DNA from: Stropharia rugosoannulata
Taxonomy: Eukaryota > Basidiomycota > Agaricomycetes > Agaricales > Strophariaceae
NCBI GenBank assembly: GCA_028532985.1
Contig: JANCIK010000008.1
Location: 3,100,001-3,164,000 of the forward strand
Reading direction: 5' to 3'
Length of the DNA: 64,000 nucleotides
How positions within the stretch are numbered: position 1 is the stretch's first letter; every line of letters starts with the position of its first letter. Shown here in pieces: positions 53,984 to 64,000 of the stretch. Below the pieces are notes generated by a model, which did no database searches, had not been told where the DNA came from, and saw only the letters and a program-made list of their open reading frames with translations. Both the position numbers and the translations under genes were made by a program.

Positions 53984-55220
53984 GCCCTGAGATCTAATAC
54001 ATTAAGATTAGGTTGCTTATTAGGGTCTGGATTTTTCATATTGGCCAAAGTCCTATAAGATTTATTAGTAAATACAAATTTAAATTGAAAAAGATAATAA
54101 AATATTACCCTAGCCTCTTAAGTGGCACAATCATAGAAGGTGTTTCAACAATAGTATTTTGTATATTTTCATCAAGAGGAGTTGTAATGATTGTCTTGAA
54201 TATAACCCATTAACAAAGAAAGAAAGCACAAATTTTACCCAAATAGATTAGAACTGGAAAGTATGACTGAAGAATCTATTGTGGTTTCTGCAATGTTGTT
54301 GAACCTGTAGCTGCAACATCAGCAAATTGTCTATTTAATTTTTTTTGCTATTTCTCAACCCCAAAAACAGAATAAAACCTTATAAAACAACCAAAACAGG
54401 ATACATGAGAACCTATGTTCCTTTCCACAGAAACCAAAGAAGGTCCATTTAACTTTTTTTATTGAATTTTCTTGTGCTTCTATTTTATTTCTTAAGTTTG
54501 ATGCTTATCTGTGTTTCCGGAAACAGAAATACTGACCAAAACAGGAAACTAAATGGACAACTTACTGATGAAGTCCATCATAAACTATTATTTGTGGCTA
54601 TATTCCTTATGCAAAACCATTTTGAATCTTTACTCTGGAATCCTTTGAATGCTTGGTGAAGATATGTGCAGAGCTACTGCTCCAATCACATTTGAGTACA
54701 CCACTCTAGGTGCCTTCCAAAATGTTGATGATACTATTCATGGTGAGAATTACAGGTTCATATATAGGATGAGAATATCCTTTGTTTATTACAACTGCAC
54801 TTTATCCTCAGCTTTAAGCCAATACAATATAAATAGTAAGAATCAGGCCAAATTAAAACATACTTTCTGAGTTCCAGTAGTCCATCCTAGTGATGCACTA
54901 TCTCTGAGATAGTTAACCTATAAAGAGCCTTGGAGTCTTTACTAAAAATAAAAAATATTGAAGTAATTATAACATGTTCTTACTCACATAAAATTATTAA
55001 TAAATTCTAATCCATCAATGATAATATTAGCATTACACAATATTTCCCATTCTTTACTGGTCTGCTCCATTACAGCTATTGCACAAACCTTTATATCAAT
55101 GATTCTTACATCCCAAGGTAAGGTTCTATGTATTATATCATGAGCAAACAGTAACTTTGAAACAAATGTAAGTAATCATTAACAATCAATAATCAATAAA
55201 CCTTACTCATGATGCAATCA
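53984..55220. other. Unassigned AT-rich DNA
   Basis: Only short open stretches in both strands. Some minus-strand pieces (HDIIHRTLPWDVRIIDIKVC near 55080-55140; YSNVIGAVALHIFTKHSKDS near 54630-54700) look protein-like and may be decayed exons of the gene at 55221. Confidence 0.3.
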
Positions 55221-55655
55221 CTACTTTGACCATATGTCTTTGATACAGATTTTTATTTTCCCCAAGATATTTAATGCAACTAGAAACAACACTTGAAAGA
55301 TGTGTGTAGTCCCTTTGATCCATAGCTTTTTCCTCACTATAGGCATTAGGAATTTTGGAGACTTGTAGAGATTGCTGATAATAAATATAGCTCTAAGTTT
55401 GCCTAGTTCTTTAATAGAAAGGACTAATTCAAGGTATGTTGCAATGTTGTAGGAAGAATCAAGAATTTGTGAATATGGTGCACTATTGGTTATGTCAGGA
55501 ATATAGTTTTTTAAAGTCTGAAGCCATGAATCATGAAATGAAGGGATTTCAGAAGTACTAGCATCCATGTCTAAGTCATTAATATTGGTGGCAAAAATAT
55601 TAGAATAATTAAACCAAGGAATGTCATCAGAAGACATAAAGTTGTTGTTAAGCAA
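55221..55655 (-). pseudogene. Unrecognised protein-coding remnant
   Basis: 145-codon open frame (MLNNNFMSSDDIPWFNYSNI... DSWLQTLKNYIPDITNSAPY... NIATYLELVLSIKELGKLRA). Composition and length suggest a genuine former coding region, probably continuing on both sides (IRLYLRFLVTATWFLRT at 55679-55861). I do not recognise a family. It may be the ORF of a DNA transposon. Confidence 0.4.
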
Positions 55656-55919
55656 ATTGTTTATAGAAATGTGGTTATCTATAATAGGAGTAGACTAATT
55701 ACTATAGAGGGCATGCCGAGAATCCTTGTAATTTGCCATAATTTGCTGGAATTGCCTCCAAGAATTACCAAAATAGATAACTCCTGCAAATTTAACCTAG
55801 TCCTGAGGAACCAAGTGGCCGTAACCAGAAATCTCAAATAGAGTCTGGTTATTAGTAGCATATGCTAGGCAAAGCAATATATGTAATAAATTGTCTGTAG
55901 CAAACAGCTTCATTGTGTG

Positions 55920-56104
55920 CACTTCAGGGTCTGGTGACCTCGTTCAAAGTGTGGACTTTTCAAAGTCCAAAATCCTGAGATTGTCCAAAGTCATTCACCT
56001 AGAACTGCAGTCTCACAATCTAAACACTATAGTGCAAGTTTTTGTATATAGTTGTACTGACTTCTCACTGAGCTCTCCAAATAACCTGATGGCCAAAAGT
56101 AATA
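55920..56104 (-). repeat. Gypsy-A-family LTR fragment, reverse
   Basis: Aligns with plus 48240-48390 and with the complement of the Gypsy-A LTR: gtctggtgacctcg, ggacttttcaaagtcc, tgcagtctcacaatctaaacac, actgagctctccaaataacctg. Heavily C-to-T decayed. Confidence 0.75.
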
Positions 56105-56542
56105 GCACAATAAGATCAAACAGGTAGTAATTCTCCTTGTTGCAAGTCACCTTAAATAAAAAATTTCTGTCTAGCATACTAAACTAGTTAGTCTATCTCT
56201 TTATAGTTTACAATACACATTCCAAAGAAAAAAATATTCCTTGTTATACCCACCCGAGACATCCCCAGTTATAAGAACAAACCTTAGATTTGGATGTCTT
56301 GACCTCAAAAGCCCCCAAAACATATTTTTTTCAAAGTAACATGAAAATCATATCTAAGATACTGTTCTTTCAAGGACCCTCCTTTTTGACCCTAGTTTGT
56401 CTGTTGGAGGGAAACTTCTTTTGCTTCAGAGTATCTGGCCTTACTTCACATAATATTAGGGTCCAACTCGGATAAGACCGAGCCTTGTCCATATCCAGAA
56501 GGTGGGTAGCCCTGGATCTGGATCGGATCGGATGGATAGCGA
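56105..56542. other. Unassigned DNA 5' of Gypsy-C
   Basis: No gene seen. 56440-56540 is GC-richer, with repeated ggatctggatcggatcgg; the Gypsy-C coding match begins abruptly at about 56543. Confidence 0.3.
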
Positions 56543-58819
56543 ATGGACTTGTCTGATGTGCGCTCGTTCCTTGGAACGATTGGTGTATGCCGTATTTTCA
56601 TCCTGCACTTCTCTCATCGCGCCCATCACCTTATCAAGCTCACGCGCAAAGGTCAAGACTTTGAGTGGACGGATGATCAAGCCCGTGCACAAGAAGATCT
56701 TAAACAAGTGCTTCTCCAGTCTCCTGTGCTTCGCCCTATCGATTATACATCCCCTGCACCAGTAATTGTTGCAGTGGACACGTCTAACATTGCTGTCGGA
56801 TACATACTCACTCAGTGTGTGTTTGACAATCCGTGCATCCGGTATTACACTCGCTTTGGATCTATTACTCTCAATGAACGCGAGTCGCGATACTCACAAC
56901 CTAAACTCGAGTTGTATGGTTTATTTCGCGCTTTACGGGCGCTTAAGTTATATATCCTGGGTGTGCGCAATCTCATAGTCGAAGTAGACGCGAAATACAT
57001 TAAGGGAATGCTCTCAAACCCTGACATTGCGCTGTCTGCAACAATTAATCGTTGGATCTGTGCTATTCTTATGTTCCACTTCGAGCTAGTACATGTCCCA
57101 GGTGTTCTACATGGTCCTGACAGATTATCGCGATGCAAACCACAGCCGGATGATCTTCCAGAGGAGGAGGATGACTTTGACGATTGGATTGACCAAATGA
57201 ACGGTTTTATGCATATTATTAATCCCATTTCTTTAGCACCTATTCTGCAACCTCCCTGCCTTGTTTATATGTCTTCTGTTCTCTCTGATACTTCAGCAGC
57301 TTCGCCTACAAATTCTGGAACACCTACACCTTTGACTCCCTCGTCTACAGCACCCCCTGTCACTCCGTCTTCGTCCCCTATGTCCTACTCTCACATTCCT
57401 CGTTCAGACCTCGCCCACAAAGCAGATGATCGTCTTCTCAAGGTTCTGGATTGGCATCACACGCTCCAGCAGCCGTCTGGCATGTCTGACAGCGAGTACA
57501 ATACCTTCATAAGGTACTGTACAGAGTTCTTTGTCACCTCTGAGCGCTTGTGGCGTAAGGACGTCCAAGGAAGACACAGGGTTGTTATTTTCCCACACCG
57601 GCGCCTGTTCATTATCACAGCTACGCACGATCATGTAGGGCACCATGGCTTCTATGCAACGAACGTGCTTATCTCAGAACGTTACTGGTGGCCCTACATG
57701 GGCCTTGATATATCCTGGTTCGTCCGTACCTGCCATATCTGCCAGCTCCGTCACATGCATGACATATTCATCCCACCTACGGTTGCTATGCCTGCTCCGC
57801 TCTTCTCAAAAGTGTACATGGACACTCTGCATCTCCCTCCAGCAGGCGGCTTTCGATATATTATCCAAGCGCGCTGTTCACTCACGCATTACCCTGAATA
57901 TTGCTTGCTTCGCCACGAGACAGCTCGTCCTATTGGAGAATGGATTATGCGTGATCTCCTCTGCTGTTACAGTCCGCTTGTCGAAATCGTTACAGACAAT
58001 GGCGCCCCCATTGTCAAGGCAGTCGAGTACCTGTCCAAGAAGTACCACATCAATCACATTCGCGTCTCTGGGTACAATTCACAAGCAAATGGTCTTGTAG
58101 AGCAGTCACATCTTGACGTGCAACAGGCAGTATTCAAAGCAGCAAATGGAGACCAATCCAAGTGGCACCAGACTGCACACTACGTCTTCTGGTCCGAGCG
58201 TGTTACTACTCGATGACGCATGGGATGCTCGCCTTATTTTGCGGTTACAGGAACACAACCACTAATCCCACTGGATATTGTCGAAGCTAACTACCTTCTG
58301 CCGCTGCCAGATACCATCTTGATGACCACAGATCTCATTTCACATCGCGCCATTTCCCTTTCTAAGCGCCTCTCCGATCTGGAAAAGCTGCGATCTAAGG
58401 TTTACGAGGCACGCTTGAAGGCCGCTGCACCCTTCGAGAAAGAGCATGCACACAAGATCCGAGATTTCAACTTTAAGCTTGGGGATCTTGTGCTCATCCG
58501 CAACACTCGCATTGCCAAGTCTCTCAATTGCAAGATGCACACGCGCTACCTCGGGCCCCTTATTGTGATCTCTCGTAACCGTGGAGGTGCTTACATCTTG
58601 GCTGAGCTTGATGGTGCACTCCTGGACCGCCCCATTGCTGCATTTCGAGTTATACCATACTTTGCATGTCAGAAACTCGACATCCCGCCACTCGAGGAGC
58701 TACTGGACGTGTCCCAGCGCCGTTTGCATGAGATGGAACACAGCATTGCCCCTGACCCAGAGGACGACGATGCCTTGGATTCAGATGAAAAGCTAGATGC
58801 TGAGGACAACCCGGAGTGA
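56543..58819 (+). pseudogene. Gypsy-C Pol: RT thumb, RNase H, integrase
   Basis: 5'-truncated relative of Gypsy-A. It begins in the RT connection (LSDVRSFLGTIGVCRIFI) and continues with RNase H (VAVDTSNIAVGY, KLELYGLFRALRAL, VEVDAKYIKGML), a Ser/Thr/Pro linker, the integrase zinc domain (HDHVGHHGFYATN...CHICQLR) and core (YMDTLHLPP, VTDNGAPI, NGLVEQSHLD). A TGA at 58214-58216 replaces an Arg codon (VTTR*RMGCSPYF versus ITVRRGFGCSPFF in Gypsy-A). The same frame then runs on to 58819 with KLGDLVLIRN and the GPLIVISRNRGGAY stretch. RNase H and integrase are one frame here, unlike Gypsy-A. Confidence 0.9.
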
Positions 58820-58834
58820 TTGGAGCATCGATTA

Positions 58835-58847
58835 TAGTGAGGAGGAG
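58835..58847 (+). promoter_or_regulatory. Upstream PPT-like block of Gypsy-C
   Basis: GTGAGGAGGAG preceded by attata and followed by TGT, 15 bp after the pol stop. It repeats the context of the block at 59186. Confidence 0.5.
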
Positions 58848-59185
58848 TGTATTGTGGTGTGCCTTTCATGTTATATGCTTAATTATTCTTCATACTTTGA
58901 ACTTCATACTATTGTCTTCTTTTTATTCTAATTGTTTCACTTTTCATTTGAAGAAATACGGACAAATTATAGCTGAAAGTATATTCCAATTCACACATCT
59001 TTTTCTTTCTTAAAAGCTCTGATACATCACGCTTCAAAACGACGACTGCTTTTCAGAAACATTTTATACATAATATCTTCTTCAGCATATTTTCTTTATT
59101 CTAAATTTTTGTTTCTGTGATCATATTCTGACTTCACTACATATATTTTCGATGTTAGTACTGACTGGGGACAGTTAGTATTATA
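58848..59185. other. Gypsy-C interval between two PPT-like blocks
   Basis: About 340 bp of AT-rich DNA without a gene. The equivalent interval in Gypsy-A (14314-17285) carries antisense gene 1. Confidence 0.35.
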
Positions 59186-59197
59186 GTGAGGAGGAGA
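59186..59197 (+). promoter_or_regulatory. Gypsy-C polypurine tract
   Basis: GTGAGGAGGAGA, preceded by ctggggacagtt as in Gypsy-A and followed by TGATGAG, the presumed LTR start. Confidence 0.65.
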
Positions 59198-59783
59198 TGA
59201 TGAGCCTGCAGCGGCTCTGCGCACGGAAACTGCACATAGCGAGCACAGCACAGCGCGCCCAAGTCCAATTCCCACGGCACCTGCGGTGACCGAGACGCTT
59301 CCCACGCCATGTACCACATGTCCTCCACATCCCCGAGCGTCTATAACCCTGTGTCCAGGCAACATTTTGCATTATTATCTTTTTCTATTTGATTTCTGAC
59401 AGTTTCCACAATCTACAAAATGTTCTGGGCATACGTAGGTGGCGGCAGCACTTTGTCAGCGCCTCTCGGAACTAGTACATAATGTAGAATGTATGTAGGT
59501 ACTGAAGAATAGATTCCCCTTGTTTCAAGCCCCCGTTTTTGCGTACTGCATTAGTATCTGTGTTTCCTCGTCGTCTATAGCTCTGCGTCTGCGAATATTA
59601 CTGCGCTTTAGTCTCATTTAGCCGCCTCACCTTAATATCATTGTTTTATCTGTGTTTCACTAGGTTGCTAAGTGAAGCACAACTCGCACGGAATATGCAC
59701 TTGCTCACACATGTTTTGTGTGTCCTCATTGTCTAGTATTGTCCCCCTTCGTGCACGCACACAAGGTGTGTGTCAGCATATCA
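59198..59783 (+). repeat. Gypsy-C 3' LTR (end uncertain)
   Basis: Starts TGATGAGCC after the PPT. An end at GCATATCA (59783) would give TGAT...ATCA termini and a 586-bp LTR. No second copy in the window to confirm the boundary. Confidence 0.4.
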
Positions 59784-60300
59784 GGGGGTCTATGTACAAA
59801 AGAAAGACACAGTTGTCTTTTAGACTCAAGACTTAGTCAAGTAATCTGTCAAAAGCTTTGAACTCTCTCTAAACTCACAGTGAGGACTTTAGCTGTATAT
59901 ATTCACTCTGGGTAAATCTACTTGGGGGAACCTACTATTCTATATTACATGCTGGGGTATTTATATGTTTCTGGGAGACAGGTTTTCATAGGCACCCGGA
60001 GACATACTCTACTAAAACCTTGCACCCAATTGGTTTGTAGGTCCATACGGTTCTACCTGTTTAATTACATTTTAGATATTCTAGATGAGTGGAGTAAGAA
60101 TTTGAAATAACTGAAAAAGGATAGATTCTGAAGGCTTGTCAGGAACAAGCCTATTTTTAGAACAGTTAAACCGTTTTTTGGTGCCTGGGTGCCTGCCTGC
60201 CTCCTGAGTACAGTCAGTTCTACTATGCCTTGGCTTTTTGGAATGTAAGCTGGGACAGAGTTACCCCACTGGCAGAATGGTCCTTCTGCAACACCAATCC
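59784..60300. other. Unassigned DNA before CACTA remnant
   Basis: No gene supported. It may include the 5' part of the CACTA element. Confidence 0.3.
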
Positions 60301-60308
60301 TAGTCAAA

Positions 60309-62240
60309 CTGTATAATTTGCCACCTGACTCTCGAACACTACTTGAAAACCTGCTATGCTATGCATTGGTATTATCCCAGGCCCTTGTCAGCCTAAACAC
60401 TTGGATACATTCCTTGCTCTGTTTGAGGCCAAGTGCATCAAACTTGCAAAGGGCCTCAGGACTTTCAATTGCACTGAACAGACAATGTTCAACTTACATG
60501 CTTATAATATGTTCCCAATAGGCAACATTGTGGCCCTAGAAAAGTTAATGTACTTAATGGGTCACAATAGCTTTGTTTCCTGTCAATCCTGTGACATAAA
60601 AGCTGTATGATCAAACATAGGAAACAAGAAGACATACTACACACCTCTGAAGTCTTACCTAACTGACTACAACTCAAGAAATCTGCTGCTGCACAAGCAT
60701 GGCGACTGGCAGGCTGCTGTGGAGCAAATGGAAGGCATAGGCTCTAAGGCCCAAGCCAGGTGTATTGCTCAGGCCCTAGCAATCAAAGGAATGCCAGGTT
60801 TGAAGTGTGTTAAGTCAATTGATTATGCATGAGGCATACCTTGGGATTGGATACATTTTATCCTGGAAAACATTGTCAAAGCACTATTTTACCTGTAGCA
60901 TGGTAGATATAAGGACCTTGACAACAGAAAAGAAGATTATATCATACTGCCAGCTATCTGGAAATTGATCAGCAAGGAAACCAAGGAGGGAATATCATCC
61001 ATTCCCACAGCATTCATATAGAGAAACGGCAACCCCATCAATGATAGAGCAGCAATGACTGCTAAAGGTTGGTTGTTCTGGTTCATGTACATTGCTCCTG
61101 TAGTTTTGCAAGGGAGATTTTCCAAGCAAAAGTACTACAACCATTTCATGAAACTCATAGAGATCATGAAGATCTGTATCCAGTTCACCATAACATGCAA
61201 CAAACTGGCAATTCTGGAAAACAAGATAATCAAGTGGGTCATCAACTTCAAAAAGTAAGTCAGTAGACTACAATCTTATGGATAATCATACCATATTTGT
61301 CACAGGATATACTACCAGAGAAATCCTCTCCACCTGTCTGTCTGCACCCTAAACATTCATGGCTTGCTCCATCTGGTGGATAATATTTGATTCTGTGGAC
61401 TGGTATGATGTACATGGGCCTTCTGGCTGGAAAGGTACTGCAGATATGCTCAAGCTTGATTGAAATTTAAAGTTGCTCCATGGGCTAATCTGAACAACTG
61501 CTTGATTCAAAAGGCTTACCTGGAGCAGATTGACATATTATACAACCTTGGAAACCCTTTCATCAAAGATCAGTCGCACAATGAAAGAAAAATAAACAGT
61601 TGTCAAAACATAATACTGAGGCCTCCATGTTAAAAATTGTTTGTTCTGGATCAAACTGCATGCAAAAGGATATCTCTATATTTCAAGGCTCTAATCAATG
61701 AATGGCAAACAGACACTATGAAAAATTTACCACAGACAGCCATATCTTTGGGGAAGTTCAGAATTGAAGGCGGGGGTGACAAGATTCACTCAGCATCAGC
61801 ATCTTATGATAACAACAGAGAATGTAACATGTCTTATGTTCAGGTAAGCCTTTATAACTGTTGTCTTTATTTAGTACACTGATAATCACCAGTATCAAAT
61901 CCTTACCTCTGACGAATCTGACATAGAAGTATGCTATGGTAAACTTGAGTGCATCCTGCAGCTCAGTCTACCACCCAATGATTTCTGGCATGACTATCAA
62001 GGAAAAACAGTCCTGTTAGCGCTCATTGTACCATGCAAGCCCTTTAACAAGGACACAATGATTGAACTAACTCACTATACACAGAATTCAGCAAAAATAA
62101 TCACAGACATCCGAGCCATAACTTCAGTTGTAGGTCATATCAAATCTTGAGGGAAATAGTATATAATTGACAGAAGTACAGTGTATGCAAGGACTGAGTT
62201 TGTACAGAAAGAAGTTGGTATGGTGAACTTGTAGACGTAC
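60309..62240 (+). pseudogene. CACTA/EnSpm transposase (Tnp2 family), decayed
   Basis: Matches the order of Tnp2 blocks as I know them: IIPGPCQPKHLDTFLALFE, GLRTFNCTEQTMFNLHAYN, KLMYLMGHNSFVSCQSC (Cys motif), LPAIWKLISKETKEGISSIP, AAMTAKGWLFWFMYIAPVVL, GRFSKQKYYNHFMKLIEI and, after 61900, KLECILQLSLPP, LLALIVPCKPFN and TSVVGHIKS. Frames are broken by stops and shifts (for example near 60610, 60830, 60897, 61020). Not functional. Confidence 0.8.
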
Positions 62241-62253
62241 CCAGATGATGTGA

Positions 62254-62490
62254 AGTCAGCCTGATACTGGCAGACACATAGTCAATGCCACAGCAGATGA
62301 TGCAAAGTCAGTCCACATAGTCTGTTCTGGAAAATGATGTCTTTGCAGTCATTGATATCTTCTGTTTGATGAGTCTTCTGTTCAATGCAGTCTTCATAAG
62401 TGGTCTTGATGCTTAGGTGATGCAAAGTCAGCCTGGTAATGGCAGACATGTAGTCAATGCCATGGTGGATGACACAAAGTTAGTCTGCCT
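62254..62490 (+). repeat. CACTA subterminal motif cluster, forward
   Basis: GATGTGAAGTCAGCCTG, GATGCAAAGTCAGTCC, GATGCAAAGTCAGCCTG and GACACAAAGTTAGTCTG, four variants of one 15-17-bp motif. Confidence 0.55.
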
Positions 62491-62646
62491 GAGAGAAGGA
62501 GTATGGATGGATGGCAAGGATTTCATGGTCAAGTTAATTCAAGTGGAGCTTGAAATGACTTTAGCGATGCATGGGCCTTGCTTATCTCTGCCATCACCAC
62601 TTTCATCTGTCCCAAGCCCCCCCCCCACCCCCCTTCTCCCCTTCCC

Positions 62647-63398
62647 TATGGTGAGTTATTTGCACCATATTCTCACGCGCCCCCGCCCCCCAACTCGGCA
62701 AGCCAGACCACTTTCCATTGCGCTGTACTTTGCAAGGATCACTTAAGTACACAAGCATACTTATATTTCTAACCCCCTCCATGAAATTCTCAATGAAATT
62801 ATATGTATTCACTCAATATTCACTCGATTTTCACTGCCATCATTCCGAGGCTGATAAATTCCCACGCCTGATTCCCCCCCCGACATTCAAGTTTGCCCGC
62901 CCCGACTCAGAAGAACAAATTTGAATATGTGGTTTCAATGTTATATAAGTGTATATAGATAAGGGCTGACCTAGTTATGTGTATTTTATTCGAAAAAAAT
63001 CAATGATAACAAGCAGATTGACCAGGACAATTTCCTGATGTTGCAACAACAAGCAAGTTTAGATAGAATTTACAGAGAATATAGTGTCTTTCTCACTTGA
63101 TTCTAACATTATATGTATTGTATGATTTATTTATGCATAATACACTTAAAAGTACTCCGGAATCGAAGCAGAAATTGGATTATATGTTGTGACTGCCTTA
63201 CATCAATAATTTGAAATTAAACAGTAAAGAAATGCTACAAAATACATTTAGAGTCGATATTATCCAACACTTACACAATAGGAGCCATATGAAGCAGTTA
63301 TCTGCCGACCCATAGGTTAAGGCCCTCTGAGTTGGGGGGCGGGCACTCAGATCAGTCCGGGGGGGCGCGTGAGAATATGGTGCAAATAACTCACCATA
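62647..63398. repeat. Foldback repeat with GC-rich arms
   Basis: Left arm 62647-62696 (TATGGTGAGTTATTTGCACC...) and right arm 63329-63398 are inverted copies; the right arm has 19 extra bases. The loop is about 630 bp and AT-rich. Homopolymer C near 62617-62633 lies outside the left arm. No ORF inside. Confidence 0.75.
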
Positions 63399-63520
63399 CT
63401 TCCCTGCTGCTTTCTCTCCCCTCTTCCCCAGTGCCTTCCTCCCTTTTATCTTGTTATCTCTCCGACCTATACAAGTGCCAGAAACTCAAGAACATCACAG
63501 CCCCCCTCTCTAACACAAAG

Positions 63521-63558
63521 ACAACAACAACAACAACAACAATGACAACAACAAACAA
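63521..63558 (+). repeat. (ACA)n microsatellite
   Basis: About twelve ACA units with one TGA interruption. Confidence 0.8.
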
Positions 63559-63609
63559 AGTTGGTTGGTAGGAAAAATTGGTCCAGAGGTAAGTTAAGTC
63601 CTTGTTCTT

Positions 63610-63775
63610 GGGATTGACTTTGTGTCATCCCAACTGGATTTGACTTCACATTGTCCAGCTCAAGGCGGGTTTGACTTCACATCACCCACTTCTCTGTGGG
63701 GCAACAATTCCTGGTGGGGAATGGGGTTGACTTTGCATCATCAAGCTTGTTGTGGGTTTGACTTTGCATTGCCCA
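63610..63775 (-). repeat. CACTA subterminal motif cluster, reverse
   Basis: Five variants of GG(T)TTGACTTTGCATC (63613, 63638, 63666, 63725, 63754), the reverse complement of the motif at 62254-62490. The remaining 225 bp to the window edge hold no gene I can support. Confidence 0.55.
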
Positions 63776-64000
63776 CTGTTGTTGTCTCTGTGGCTTACCC
63801 CCGAATGACTAGTTGTAGACAATTTACTCCCTGGACACTTATGGACTCACCTTAGACTAGAAAAGTATGGCAACTGTCAGACCAGAAGATTTTTGCAATG
63901 ACCCAACTATTCTGTTAAAGGCATCTCAACCATGGATGTGTAAGTGTTTATCTCCTACAAATGTATTGTGTCCTATTTATTTTTATCTCTTCAGCTATGT

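Noticed and set aside
62617..62640. C-rich run as a terminator or G-quadruplex regulator
   Set aside because: Simple homopolymer next to a foldback arm; no gene nearby to regulate.

Overview
The window reads as a transposon graveyard from a filamentous basidiomycete, most likely an agaricomycete. This is inferred from short GT-AG introns (46-69 nt), a Tad-like LINE, basidiomycete-type Ty3/gypsy and Ty1/copia elements, a hAT element and a CACTA/Tnp2 transposase. I see no convincing host gene, tRNA, rRNA or CRISPR array. Almost every base that can be assigned belongs to a mobile element, many of them nested. Element names used here (Gypsy-A, copia C and so on) are my own labels.

Layout. 1-923: 3' end of a reverse-strand copia element. 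924-23417: reverse-strand LINE-1, split at 2652-18510 by a 15.9-kb, nearly intact Ty3/gypsy element (Gypsy-A). 23418-26344: copia A, forward, decayed. 26349-28805: degenerate repeats and copia LTR pieces. 28806-29800: internally deleted reverse copia. 29801-36213: copia B, whose gag is split by LINE-2 (30334-35750, 17-bp target duplication); LINE-2 itself holds a Gypsy-A-family solo LTR (33166-34358). 36217-39743: hAT element. 39744-49672: copia C, split by a full-length Ty3 chromovirus (Gypsy-B, 39895-45876) and by a long-TIR foldback/MULE-like element (47027-49502) that itself contains a diverged Gypsy-A-type solo LTR. 49680-51314: two reverse copia remnants. 51890-53983: Gypsy-D remnant and a Gypsy-B-type solo LTR. 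53984-56540: mostly unassigned. 56543-59783: Gypsy-C, related to Gypsy-A and 5'-truncated. 60300-64000: CACTA remnant with subterminal repeats and a foldback.

The most notable object is Gypsy-A. Its sense genes (gag, protease, RT-RNase H, integrase) form a staircase of four overlapping ORFs, each in the -1 frame of the one before. The gag/protease junction has a GGGTTTC slippery heptamer. Between integrase and the 3' LTR lie about 6 kb of reverse-strand DNA carrying three predicted spliced genes, each with a TATA box. In two of them every exon joins in frame (about 365 and 614 aa). At least four of the ten defined introns start with GTGCGC, part of a GCGC-rich motif repeated throughout the element, LTRs included. 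A polypurine-tract-like block is duplicated inside this antisense region and overlaps one of the antisense TATA boxes.

Decay elsewhere is dominated by CpG transitions. Gypsy-A's two LTRs are almost identical, so it is young. The LINE-2 solo LTR of the same family has lost most CpGs, and many premature stops are CGA to TGA. This suggests cytosine methylation, or a RIP-like process, acting on older copies.
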